The notes: a model not told the origin generated them from the letters alone. Positions 1 through 6,493 are shown, numbered from the stretch's first letter. The stretch is DNA of 6,897 bases from Bog-473 sp036491435 (GCA_036491435.1 DASXBZ010000071.1:1-6897); one strand, 5' to 3'. Numbers and translations are program-made.

Positions 1-948
1 GCCCAGGCGCGTCGTGCGCTCGACCAAGGTGGCCACGACCGAGCGGTGGTATCTGCCGGTGATGAGGTCCCCCTCCCAGTGCCCGGGCACGGCGCGGTCG
101 GCCACCTCGGCGGGGCGCTCTGAGATGTTGACCATGCCCACGATGCGCGCCGCGCCGCTCAGGTTGTGTGCACTGCGGCGATGGGGCCGGCGATTGGCCC
201 GCCCCGAGCGCAGGCACTTGGCCAGCTCCTTTTTCAGCTCACCTTTGGCCTGGACGAAGATCGCCTGGTAGATCGACTCGTGCGACACCCACCACTGTGG
301 CTCGTCGGGGTGGTCCCGGCGCAGTCGAGCGGCGATCTGTTCGGGCCGACAGCGCACCCGCAGCAGGTCCTGGACTTCTTCCCAGAGCCACGGGCGCGCC
401 TCGCTCCAGTGCGCCTTGGGTCGAAGGGCCGCCTCGTCGGCCCGGGCGTGGGCCCGATAGGCCCGATAGGCCGCCCGCCCGCCGTTGGCTCGGATCTCGC
501 GTCCGATGGTGCCTCGGTGACGCCCGAGGCGCCGAGCGATGGCGGCATCGCACTCGCCGCGACAGATGCCCACCCGGATCTCCTCACGCTCGTCGAGGCT
601 GAGCGAACCTGATCGATGTCGTCGTTCTCGCAGCATGACGACAGCTTCTTCGCGCGCGTAGCGCAGAACGGTGGATGTGCCGATGCCCGCCTGCTTCCCC
701 GCCTCTTTGGCCGTGGCGCCTTTGGCAACCGCCAGCAGGGCGCGCTCGACCGCCGCGGCGGAGGCCTTGGGGGCGCCTCCGGCTCCTCGGACCTCGTAGC
801 GTGGATCCTGACGCAGGCGCTTGTACACCGTCGTGGCCGAGACGCCGACCAGCGCCGCCGCCTCCTTCAGCGTCGCCCCCTTGGCATGGGCCTCGAGCGC
901 CGGGCGAAGCACAGAGTCGGGCAGCGGCTTTGGTCCCCGCAGTCCCAT
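1..948 (-). CDS. IS30-family transposase, N-terminal 316 residues (3' end outside window)
   Basis: This is a cut-and-paste type DDE transposase of the IS30 family. It binds the terminal inverted repeats and carries out strand cleavage and transfer. The frame is open from ATG at 948 to base 1. Residues 118-153 form the usual IS30 helix-turn-helix (LSLDEREEI ... IARRLGRHRGTIGREI). Residues 219-231 (WWVSHESIYQAIF) and 288-298 (PGHWEGDLITG) are family hallmarks; D294 in GDLI is the expected first catalytic aspartate. The window ends just after VERTTR, so the other two acidic residues are not visible. Residues 1-105 are an extra N-terminal region with two similar helix-turn-helix units. M105 would be an alternative start for a core-only protein, but the strong SD favours 948. 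A small in-frame 9-base duplication (451-468) encodes two copies of Tyr-Arg-Ala. I see no frameshift or internal stop in the visible part, so the element may be intact. Confidence 0.93.
   Translation of the reverse strand, partial: MGLRGPKPLPDSVLRPALEAHAKGATLKEAAALVGVSATTVYKRLRQDPRYEVRGAGGAPKASAAAVERALLAVAKGATAKEAGKQAGIGTSTVLRYAREEAVVMLRERRHRSGSLSLDEREEIRVGICRGECDAAIARRLGRHRGTIGREIRANGGRAAYRAYRAHARADEAALRPKAHWSEARPWLWEEVQDLLRVRCRPEQIAARLRRDHPDEPQWWVSHESIYQAIFVQAKGELKKELAKCLRSGRANRRPHRRSAHNLSGAARIVGMVNISERPAEVADRAVPGHWEGDLITGRYHRSVVATLVERTTRLG
451..468. repeat. 9-base tandem duplication inside the transposase gene
   Basis: GGCCCGATA occurs twice back to back, followed by GGCC. On the coding (minus) strand it keeps frame and gives residues Y161-R-A-Y-R-A166, directly after the core helix-turn-helix. 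It may be a simple slippage duplication or an ancestral basic-helix repeat. Confidence 0.7.
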
Positions 949-951
949 ACG

Positions 952-958
952 ACACCTC
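952..958 (-). promoter_or_regulatory. Shine-Dalgarno of the IS30 transposase
   Basis: On the minus strand GGAGGTG lies just upstream of ATG 948, with TCGT between them. It is a near-perfect match to the 16S rRNA 3' end. This decides the start at 948 rather than the internal M105, so the extra N-terminal region is part of the translated protein. Confidence 0.8.
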
Positions 959-1010
959 CATCAGGTCGGTGTCGCGATCACCCCTTGAGGGCGCCTTTCG
1001 TTCACGTTCC

Positions 1011-1035
1011 GGCGCAAAACCAGAACCTTTGTGCC
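1011..1035. repeat. Imperfect inverted repeat at the presumed IS30 outer end
   Basis: GGCGCAAA (1011-1018) can pair with TTTGTGCC (1028-1035) across the 9-base loop ACCAGAACC, with one G-T wobble. It is the most AT-containing stretch in this part of the window and lies about 65-90 bases upstream of the transposase start, where the element's terminal repeat should be. It could be part of the terminal inverted repeat, a transposase-binding site, or a hairpin that shields the transposase from outside transcription. The role is inference. Confidence 0.45.
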
Positions 1036-1078
1036 ATAGACCGGTGCGAGCGGGTCCCCGCAGCCCCGGGCGCCGATC

Positions 1079-1107
1079 TTGCCGCTGGGTGCGCCAGTCG
1101 CTAACGT
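1079..1107 (+). promoter_or_regulatory. Candidate sigma-70-type promoter for hppA
   Basis: TTGCCG at 1079-1084 (4 of 6 to TTGACA) and TAACGT at 1102-1107 (fits the actinobacterial TANNNT -10 form) are separated by exactly 17 bases. Transcription would start near 1114 and give a leader of about 150 bases with two hairpins. It lies on the chromosomal side of the presumed IS end, so hppA would keep its own promoter. The match was found by eye and may be chance in a sequence this GC-rich. Confidence 0.4.
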
Positions 1108-1209
1108 GCCCCCCGGCCCGGCGTCGGGCGCGTCCTCCCCGGCGCGCCCTCGGCCCGGGATCACGAGATCGACCGCCGTGGTGCCGAGCGCTGCCGCACC
1201 CGGGGGACC

Positions 1210-1243
1210 AGGGCACCCTGCCCTCTCCCCGCCGGGCGGGGAG
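1210..1243 (+). promoter_or_regulatory. Two directly abutting hairpins in the hppA leader
   Basis: Hairpin one is AGGGCA-CCC-TGCCCT (1210-1224; 6 bp, 3-base loop). Hairpin two begins at the next base: CTCCCCGCCGGGCGGGGAG (1225-1243; 7-8 bp, 3-5-base loop). With no gap they could stack coaxially. The 3' arm of the second runs into GGAGG (1240-1244), which is too far (22 bases) from ATG 1267 to be a normal SD. There is no following T-run, so neither is a classical terminator. A role in mRNA stability or translation is possible but unproven. Confidence 0.45.
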
Positions 1244-1249
1244 GAACGA

Positions 1250-1255
1250 GAAAGG
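1250..1255 (+). promoter_or_regulatory. Weak Shine-Dalgarno-like site of hppA
   Basis: GAAAGG lies 11 bases before ATG 1267 and can pair with the CCTTTC at the 16S rRNA 3' end. No other start codon occurs in frame close upstream, and the first membrane span begins soon after M1, so 1267 is the most plausible start despite the modest SD. Confidence 0.5.
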
Positions 1256-1266
1256 GCGCACCCGGA

Positions 1267-3591
1267 ATGATCAATCTGCTCGCAGCCGAGGGCGGCTACC
1301 AGGCCTTCCACCTCAGCGGGGCTGACAAGACCTGGCTCTACATCTGCCTCGTGGCCGGCATCGTCGGCATCGGCGCCGGCCTCCTGCTCGCCCGCAACGT
1401 GCTGGGGTTCGACCAGGGCACGGTCAAGATGAAGGAGATCGCCCAGGCCGTCCAGGAGGGCGCGCAGGCGTTCCTGGCCCGGCAGTTCCGGGCCATCGTC
1501 ATGATCATCATCCCGCTGGCCATCCTCATCTTCTTCACGGCCACCAAGGTCGTGAAGCCCGACGGCGGCGTCGCGCTCACCTTCCAGCAGGACGGCCTCT
1601 ACCGCGTGATCTGCTTCCTGTTCGGTGCGGCGTTCTCCGGCCTGACCGGGTTCATCGGCATGAGCATCGCGGTACGCGGCAACGTGCGGACGGCCGCCGC
1701 GGCCGCCAAGGGCGGCGGCATGGCGCAGGCGCTCAACGTCGCCTTCCGCACGGGGGCCGTGACCGGCATGCTGTGCGTCGGCCTGGGCCTGGCGGGCGCC
1801 ACCGCCATCGTCCTCATCTTCCAGAACTCGGCCACGGCCGTGCTGATCGGCTTCGCCTTCGGCGCCTCCCTCCTCGCGCTCTTCATGCGTGTCGGCGGCG
1901 GCATCTTCACCAAGGCGGCGGACGTGGGTGCCGACCTTGTCGGCAAGGTCGAGGCGGGCATCCCCGAGGACGACCCGCGTAACGCCGCCACCATCGCCGA
2001 CAACGTGGGGGACAACGTCGGCGACTGCGCCGGCATGGCGGCCGACCTGTTCGAGTCCTACGAGATCACGATCATCTCGTCGCTCATCCTCGGCTACTCC
2101 GCCTTCACCTCCATCCACAAGAACCCGACGCCGGCGGTGCTCTTTCCGCTCATCGTCCCCGCCTTGGGGATCTTCGCCTCGATCATCGGCGTCCTGGCCG
2201 TGCGGGCCCGCCGGTCGGACCGCAATGCGCTTCCGGCGATCAACCGCGGGTTCTGGCTGGCGGCCGGGCTCACCGTCGTCGGCACCCTGTTGGTGGCGCA
2301 GTACTACGTGCACGACCTCAAGGTCTTCTGGGCCGTGGTGACCGGCGTCGTCCTGTCCCTGGTGGCCAGCCAGATCACGGAACAGTTCACCTCCACCGAA
2401 CGCAGCCCCGTGCACGAGATCGCGCAATCGGCTCGCACCGGTCCGGCGACGACCGTGCTCTCGGGCTTCTCCATCGGCCTCGAGTCCTCGGTGTGGGCGA
2501 TCATCGCCATCGCCATAGCCATCGGGGTCGCCATCGGGCTGGGCGGGGGCAATATCGAGTTCACCTTCTACCTGATCGCGCTCATCGGAATCGGCCTGCT
2601 CGCCACTGCGGGCATGGTGGTCTCCGAGGACAGCTTCGGTCCGGTGTCCGACAACGCAGCCGGCATCGCGGAGATGTCCGGCGAGTTCACCGGCGAGGCG
2701 GAGCGGGTCATGGTGAGCCTCGACGCCGTGGGCAACACGACCAAGGCCATCACCAAGGGCGTGGCCATCGGCTCGGCCGTCATCGCCGCCGTGGCGTTGT
2801 TCTCCGCCTTCATCGAGACCATCAACACGCAGCTGAACCTCCATCTGCGCGCCAACCAGCTTCTCGTGTCACCCTTCACCCAGATCAACGTGTCCAACCC
2901 GAAGACCTTCATCGGCCTGCTGATCGGGGGGTCGATCGGATTTCTCTTCTCGTCGCTCGCGATCCGGGCGGTCGGACGCTCGGCGGGGACGGTCGTGCTC
3001 GAGGTGCGGCGGCAGTTCCGTGAGCACCCCGGCATCATGACCTACACCGAGAAGCCCGAATACGGGCGGGTCATCAGCATTTGCACGGCGGCGGCACAGC
3101 GCGAGCTGGCGACGCCGGCCTTGCTGGCCATCCTGACTCCGGTGATCATCGGCTTCGGCATCAACTACTTCGCGCTGGGCGCATTTCTGGCCGGCACCAT
3201 CCTGACGGGCCAATTGCTGGCCAACACGCTGTCGAACAGCGGTGGCGCGTGGGACAACGCGAAGAAGTTCATCGAGGACGGGAACGAAGGTGGCAAAGGC
3301 TCGGAGGCGCACAAGGCCGCCGTCATCGGCGACACCGTCGGTGACCCGTTCAAGGACACGGCGGGACCGGCGCTCAACCCGATGATCAAGGTGATGAACC
3401 TGGTTTCCTTGTTGATCCTGCCCGCGGTGATCACGCTGCGGCACAACAACGGGGCGCGCTACGCCATCGCCGCCATCTCGCTGGTGGTCCTGCTCGGGGC
3501 GCTCGCCTATTCCAAGCGGGCCCCCCAGGCGATGGACGCAGCGGCCGAGGATTCGGCGCCCGCGGCAGCGGCGGTGGCGTCCGCCGATTGA
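1267..3591 (+). CDS. hppA: K+-independent proton-translocating membrane pyrophosphatase
   Basis: This integral membrane pump hydrolyses pyrophosphate to two phosphates and moves protons across the cytoplasmic membrane. At 774 residues it falls in the usual range for the family, with about 15-16 hydrophobic spans. The PPi/Mg-binding motifs are intact. DVGADLVGKVE starts at D219, GIPEDDPRN is 231-239, and DNVGDNVGD is 245-253. Near the C-terminus are GGAWDNAKKFIE (659-670) and GDTVGDPFKDTAG (688-700). The ion-class signature GNTTKAIT (489-496) has Lys493 and Thr496, which by family knowledge (Lys/Thr replacing the Ala/Gly of K+-dependent enzymes) marks the K+-independent, H+-pumping class. The last 25 or so residues are an Ala-rich acidic tail that looks disordered. 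A divergently oriented IS30 element ends about 220 bases upstream, and topA follows on the same strand after 141 bases. PPi removal fits its setting beside DNA-synthesis genes, but it is probably expressed from its own promoter. Confidence 0.97.
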   Translation: MINLLAAEGGYQAFHLSGADKTWLYICLVAGIVGIGAGLLLARNVLGFDQGTVKMKEIAQAVQEGAQAFLARQFRAIVMIIIPLAILIFFTATKVVKPDGGVALTFQQDGLYRVICFLFGAAFSGLTGFIGMSIAVRGNVRTAAAAAKGGGMAQALNVAFRTGAVTGMLCVGLGLAGATAIVLIFQNSATAVLIGFAFGASLLALFMRVGGGIFTKAADVGADLVGKVEAGIPEDDPRNAATIADNVGDNVGDCAGMAADLFESYEITIISSLILGYSAFTSIHKNPTPAVLFPLIVPALGIFASIIGVLAVRARRSDRNALPAINRGFWLAAGLTVVGTLLVAQYYVHDLKVFWAVVTGVVLSLVASQITEQFTSTERSPVHEIAQSARTGPATTVLSGFSIGLESSVWAIIAIAIAIGVAIGLGGGNIEFTFYLIALIGIGLLATAGMVVSEDSFGPVSDNAAGIAEMSGEFTGEAERVMVSLDAVGNTTKAITKGVAIGSAVIAAVALFSAFIETINTQLNLHLRANQLLVSPFTQINVSNPKTFIGLLIGGSIGFLFSSLAIRAVGRSAGTVVLEVRRQFREHPGIMTYTEKPEYGRVISICTAAAQRELATPALLAILTPVIIGFGINYFALGAFLAGTILTGQLLANTLSNSGGAWDNAKKFIEDGNEGGKGSEAHKAAVIGDTVGDPFKDTAGPALNPMIKVMNLVSLLILPAVITLRHNNGARYAIAAISLVVLLGALAYSKRAPQAMDAAAEDSAPAAAAVASAD

Positions 3592-3732
3592 CCTGGTCAC
3601 AGGCAGCGAAGTTGCCCCGTGGAGCGGCCGTTCGGCCCGGCCTGCCCTTGACAGGCGGGGTATCGGACCCGCACTCTGACCTGACCATGCCCCTCGATTT
3701 CTCGTCCCCGTCGCTGCCTCGCGTGGTGTGCC
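3592..3732 (+). other. hppA-topA spacer
   Basis: This spacer has no gene. It contains a small GC hairpin (GGCC-GTTC-GGCC, 3626-3637) without a T-tract and a second weak stem, CCTGCC/GGCGGG (3641-3646 with 3654-3659, one G-T pair), whose loop overlaps a TTGACA hexamer. I find no convincing intrinsic terminator, so read-through from hppA into topA is possible. There is no clear Shine-Dalgarno before topA. Confidence 0.55.
3648..3677 (+). promoter_or_regulatory. Candidate topA promoter
   Basis: A perfect -35 hexamer TTGACA is at 3648-3653. The best -10 at a suitable distance is CACTCT (3672-3677, 18-base spacer), which is weak. If used, transcription would begin near 3684 and give a leader of about 50 bases. 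The -35 sits in the loop of a possible small stem. Control by supercoiling, known for topA in other bacteria, is not visible in the sequence. Confidence 0.35.
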
Positions 3733-6483
3733 ATGGGTAAGGCCCTCGTCATCGTCGAGTCGCCCGCCAAGGCGCGGACCATCAGCGGCATGCTGGGCCC
3801 CGACTTCGTCGTGGAGTCCTCCGTGGGACACATCCGCGACCTGCCACGCGGCGCCGACGAGGTGCCCGCGGCGTACAAGGGCGAGTCGTGGGCACGCCTC
3901 GGCGTGGACGTCGACAACGGGTTCAAGCCGCTCTACGTCGTGTCGGCACCGAAGAAGTCGGTCGTCGCCAACCTCAAGAAGCTCTTGAAGAACGCGGACG
4001 AGCTCTACCTCGCGACCGACGAGGACCGAGAAGGCGAGTCCATCGCGTGGCACCTCTCCGAGGTGTTGTCGCCGACCGTGCCCGTCAAACGGATGGTCTT
4101 CCACGAGATCACACCCGCCGCGATCGCGCGCGCCGTCGACGAGTGGCGCGAACTCGACCGCCGTCTGGTCGACGCCCAGGAGGCGCGGCGCATCCTCGAC
4201 CGTCTCTACGGCTACGAGGTGTCGCCAGTGCTCTGGCGCAAGGTGATGCCGAGGTTGTCCGCCGGCCGCGTGCAGAGCGTGGCCACCCGCATGGTCGTCG
4301 AACGCGAACGGTCACGCATGCGCTTCCGCTCCGCCACGTGGTGGGACATCGACGGCACCTTCACCAACGCCGCGGCCCCCGCGGGCTTCGGGGCCACCCT
4401 GGTCGCGCTGGGCGGGACCACCATCGCCACCGGGAAGGACTTCGACGAGAGCGGCGAGCAGACCGGCCGGGCGCAGGTGCGGGTCCTGGGCGGCGAGGAG
4501 GCGACCTCGGTGGCGGCCGCCCTCACCGGCCGCAGCTTCACCGTCAGCTCGGTCACCGAGCGACCCTTCCGGCGCTCGCCGGCGGCACCGTTCATGACCT
4601 CGACCCTGCAGCAGGAGGCCGGGCGCAAGCTGCGCTTCAGCGCGCAGCGGGCCATGCAGGTGGCCCAGCGCCTCTACGAGCAGGGCTACATCACCTACAT
4701 GCGCACCGACTCGACCACGCTGTCGGACGAGGCGCTCGGCGCGGCCCGCACGCAGGCACGCGAGATGTACGGCGACACCTACGTGCCCGACGCACCGCGC
4801 CGCTACGAGCGCAAGGTGAAGAACGCGCAGGAGGCCCACGAAGCCATCCGGCCGGCCGGCGAGACGTTCCGCACACCCGAGGCGGCCTCCCGCGACCTGT
4901 CGGGGGACGAGCTCCGCCTGTACGAGCTGATCTGGAAGCGCACGGTGGACTCCCAGATGAACGACGCCACCGGCACCAGCGCGCAACTCCGCCTGACCGC
5001 CACCGTGCCCGAGGGCCCGGCGGCGGGCCAAGAAGCGGAGTTCTCGGCGAGCGGGCGGGTCATCACCTTCCCGGGCTTCCTGCGCGCCTACGTGGAGGGC
5101 GAGGACGACCCCGAGGCGGAGCTGGCCGACCGCGAGGTCGTGCTGCCGCCGCTGGCGGAGGGCGACGTGGTCGAGGGGAGCGCGTTCGAGGCCAAGGACC
5201 ATACGACGCAGCCGCCGGCGCGCTACACCGAGGCCTCCCTCGTCAAGGCGATGGAGGAGCTGGGCGTGGGCCGGCCGTCCACCTACGCCAGCGTCATCGC
5301 CACCATCCTCGACCGCGGCTACGTGTGGAAGAAGGGCACCGCCCTCGTGCCCAGCTTCACCGCCTTCGCGGTGGTCGGCCTGCTCGAGCGCTACTTCGCC
5401 AACCTGGTCGACTACGGCTTCACCGCCGCCATGGAGGACGACCTCGACGAGATCGCCGCGGGCAGCGAGGAGTCGTTGCCGTGGCTGACGCGCTTCTACT
5501 TCGGCAGCGACGCCCCCGGCGCCATGGCGAGCGACGGGACCGAGGTCGACACGCTCGGACTGAAGGCGACCGTGGCGGCGCACCTCGAGGAGATCGACGC
5601 GCGCGAGATCAACTCCATCCCCATCGGGGTCGGCAGCGACGGCGGGCAGATCGTGGCGCGCGTGGGGCGCTACGGGCCGTACCTGCAGCGAGGGGAGGAC
5701 AGGGCATCGATCCCCGAGGACCTCGCCCCCGACGAGCTGACGATCGAGCGGGCCGAGGAGATCCTGGCGGCGCCGTCCAACGACCGCGTGCTCGGGTCGG
5801 ACCCGGCGACCGGCCTCGAGATCCAGGTGAAGGCGGGTCGCTTCGGGCCCTACGTCCAGGTCGGTGCGGTGAATGACGGCGGGGAGAAGCCGCGGACGGC
5901 GTCGCTCTTCGCCTCCATGGACCCGGCCACGCTGACGCTCGAGCAGGCGCTGGAGCTCTTGCGCATCCCGCGCACGGTCGGCACCGATCCGTCGACGGGA
6001 GAGGAGATCGTGGCGCACAACGGGCGCTTCGGCCCGTATCTCAAGCGCGGGTCCGACACGCGCAGCCTCGGCAGCGAGGAGCAGCTGCTCACCGTGACGG
6101 TGGACGAGGCGCAGGCCCTCTTCGCCCAGCCCAAGCAGCGCCGCGGCCGGGGGGCGGCGGCGGCGCCGCTGCGCGAGCTCGGCACCGATGCGTCCACCAA
6201 CCTGCCCGTCGTCGTGAGGGAAGGACGCTTCGGGCCGTACGTGACCGACGGCACCACCAACGCCAGCCTGCGCAAGGGCGACTCGGTGGAGTCGATCGAC
6301 ATCGAGCGGGCCTCGGACCTGCTGGCCGAGCGCCGCGCGGCGGGGCCGTCCACGCGCAAGAAGAAGGCGGCCGCCAAGAAGGCGCCGGCCAAGAAGAAGG
6401 CCGCGGCGAAGAAGGCGCCGGCCAAGAAGGCCGCGGCGAAGAAGGCCGCCGGCATCCCGCAGACGCCGACCGAACCGTTCTGA
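3733..6483 (+). CDS. topA: DNA topoisomerase I (type IA), actinobacterial form without zinc fingers
   Basis: TopA relaxes negatively supercoiled DNA by cutting one strand through a 5'-phosphotyrosine link. The start at 3733 gives the canonical MGKALVIVESPAKA N-terminus, although no good SD precedes it. The TOPRIM domain (about 2-120) has Glu9 and the metal-binding DxDxE as D96, D98 and E100. SAGRVQS is at 176-182. The catalytic tyrosine is Y322 in YITYMRTDS (319-327), followed by M323-R324. AQEAHEAIRP is 365-374 and GVGRPSTYA 511-519. The C-terminus has no zinc fingers; the whole protein of 916 residues has no cysteine. Instead there are four repeats with GRYGPY or GRFGPY at 645, 702, 764 and 831. 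A basic linker (about 798-812) precedes the fourth repeat, and a Lys/Ala/Pro tail of histone-H1-like composition spans 874-906. By analogy with mycobacterial and streptomycete TopA, the repeats and tail should bind DNA and aid processivity. tmk starts 10 bases after the stop. Confidence 0.98.
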   Translation: MGKALVIVESPAKARTISGMLGPDFVVESSVGHIRDLPRGADEVPAAYKGESWARLGVDVDNGFKPLYVVSAPKKSVVANLKKLLKNADELYLATDEDREGESIAWHLSEVLSPTVPVKRMVFHEITPAAIARAVDEWRELDRRLVDAQEARRILDRLYGYEVSPVLWRKVMPRLSAGRVQSVATRMVVERERSRMRFRSATWWDIDGTFTNAAAPAGFGATLVALGGTTIATGKDFDESGEQTGRAQVRVLGGEEATSVAAALTGRSFTVSSVTERPFRRSPAAPFMTSTLQQEAGRKLRFSAQRAMQVAQRLYEQGYITYMRTDSTTLSDEALGAARTQAREMYGDTYVPDAPRRYERKVKNAQEAHEAIRPAGETFRTPEAASRDLSGDELRLYELIWKRTVDSQMNDATGTSAQLRLTATVPEGPAAGQEAEFSASGRVITFPGFLRAYVEGEDDPEAELADREVVLPPLAEGDVVEGSAFEAKDHTTQPPARYTEASLVKAMEELGVGRPSTYASVIATILDRGYVWKKGTALVPSFTAFAVVGLLERYFANLVDYGFTAAMEDDLDEIAAGSEESLPWLTRFYFGSDAPGAMASDGTEVDTLGLKATVAAHLEEIDAREINSIPIGVGSDGGQIVARVGRYGPYLQRGEDRASIPEDLAPDELTIERAEEILAAPSNDRVLGSDPATGLEIQVKAGRFGPYVQVGAVNDGGEKPRTASLFASMDPATLTLEQALELLRIPRTVGTDPSTGEEIVAHNGRFGPYLKRGSDTRSLGSEEQLLTVTVDEAQALFAQPKQRRGRGAAAAPLRELGTDASTNLPVVVREGRFGPYVTDGTTNASLRKGDSVESIDIERASDLLAERRAAGPSTRKKKAAAKKAPAKKKAAAKKAPAKKAAAKKAAGIPQTPTEPF
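5665..6240 (+). repeat. Four topoisomerase C-terminal repeats in TopA (protein-level)
   Basis: The motif GR[YF]GPY recurs at residues 645-650, 702-707, 764-769 and 831-836, with growing spacing of 57, 62 and 67 residues. Between motifs each unit has a similar pattern: an acidic helix (for example LTIERAEEILAA, LTLEQALELLRI, VTVDEAQALFA), then a turn containing GTDPSTG or a similar sequence, then the GRFGPY strand. This is the topoisomerase C-terminal repeat found in TopA enzymes that lack zinc ribbons. Confidence 0.85.
6376..6438 (+). repeat. Tandem DNA repeat encoding the basic tail of TopA
   Basis: A 33-base unit (6376-6408, KKAPAKKKAAA) is followed directly by a 30-base unit (6409-6438, KKAPAKKAAA) that differs by the loss of one AAG codon. 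A further partial copy (KKAA) follows. The units are nearly identical at the nucleotide level, so copy number can change by slippage or recombination without a frameshift. The encoded lysine-rich tail should bind DNA non-specifically. Confidence 0.85.
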
Positions 6484-6487
6484 GGTG
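6482..6487 (+). promoter_or_regulatory. Shine-Dalgarno deciding the tmk start
   Basis: GAGGTG overlaps the topA stop codon (6481-6483) and lies 6 bases before GTG 6494. An earlier in-frame GTG (6485-6487) is itself part of this site and would have no SD at proper distance. GTG 6494 is therefore the better start, and overlap of the site with the topA stop suggests translational coupling. Confidence 0.6.
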
Positions 6488-6493
6488 CCCGGG

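Larger units (their letters stand above)
1..1040 (-). mobile_element. IS30-family insertion sequence, partial (one end visible, continues beyond left edge)
   Basis: The element is recognised from its transposase, which reads leftward and is cut by the window edge, so only the transposase 5' half and one outer end are present. The outer end must lie between the transposase start (948) and the hppA leader. The local sequence becomes noticeably less GC-rich at about 1011-1040. An 8-bp imperfect inverted repeat (GGCGCAAA at 1011-1018, TTTGTGCC at 1028-1035, one G-T wobble, 9-base loop) sits there, so I place the end near 1035-1045. The terminal inverted repeat cannot be confirmed because its partner is outside the window, and no target duplication can be checked. 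The family call is firm; the exact boundary is inference. Confidence 0.75.
949..1266. other. Gene-free stretch between the divergent transposase and hppA
   Basis: The stretch holds the transposase Shine-Dalgarno, the presumed IS end with its hairpin (1011-1035), a candidate hppA promoter (1079-1107), two abutting hairpins (1210-1243) and a weak SD-like GAAAGG (1250-1255). I see no tRNA, no recognisable riboswitch core and no believable small gene. An open frame from a TTG at 1079 to 1270 overlaps the hppA start, but it is a Pro/Ala/Gly-rich composition product without an SD. Confidence 0.6.

Noticed and set aside
166..728. Several overlapping open frames on both strands in the first 700 bases
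   Set aside because: They overlap the IS30 transposase frame, which has all recognisable motifs. The others have none and are Arg/Pro/Gly-rich shadows.
1040..1266. Riboswitch or structured ncRNA in the hppA leader
   Set aside because: Only simple GC hairpins are visible, and I recognise no conserved aptamer core. Kept as a hairpin feature only.
1079..1270. Possible leader peptide (63 codons from TTG) whose stop overlaps the hppA ATG as ATGA
   Set aside because: The overlap is suggestive of coupling. However, the start is a TTG without an SD that coincides with the candidate -35, and the product is a Pro/Ala/Gly composition peptide.
961..2844. Long open frame of 627 codons on the minus strand opposite hppA
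   Set aside because: The translation is rich in His, Arg, Asp and Gly with no recognisable domain. It mirrors hppA codon composition and is a high-GC antisense artefact.
3626..3637. GGCC-GTTC-GGCC hairpin as an hppA terminator
   Set aside because: The stem is only 4 bp, the flanks do not pair and no T-run follows. It is weak as an intrinsic terminator.
2869..4104. Open frame of 411 codons on the minus strand across the hppA-topA junction
   Set aside because: It has low-complexity Arg/His/Asp composition and no SD or domain, and it lies opposite certain genes on both sides.
3888..5876. Open frame of 662 codons on the plus strand in another phase of topA
   Set aside because: Its composition is dominated by Arg, Gly and His, a frame-shift shadow of topA, whose own frame has all catalytic motifs.
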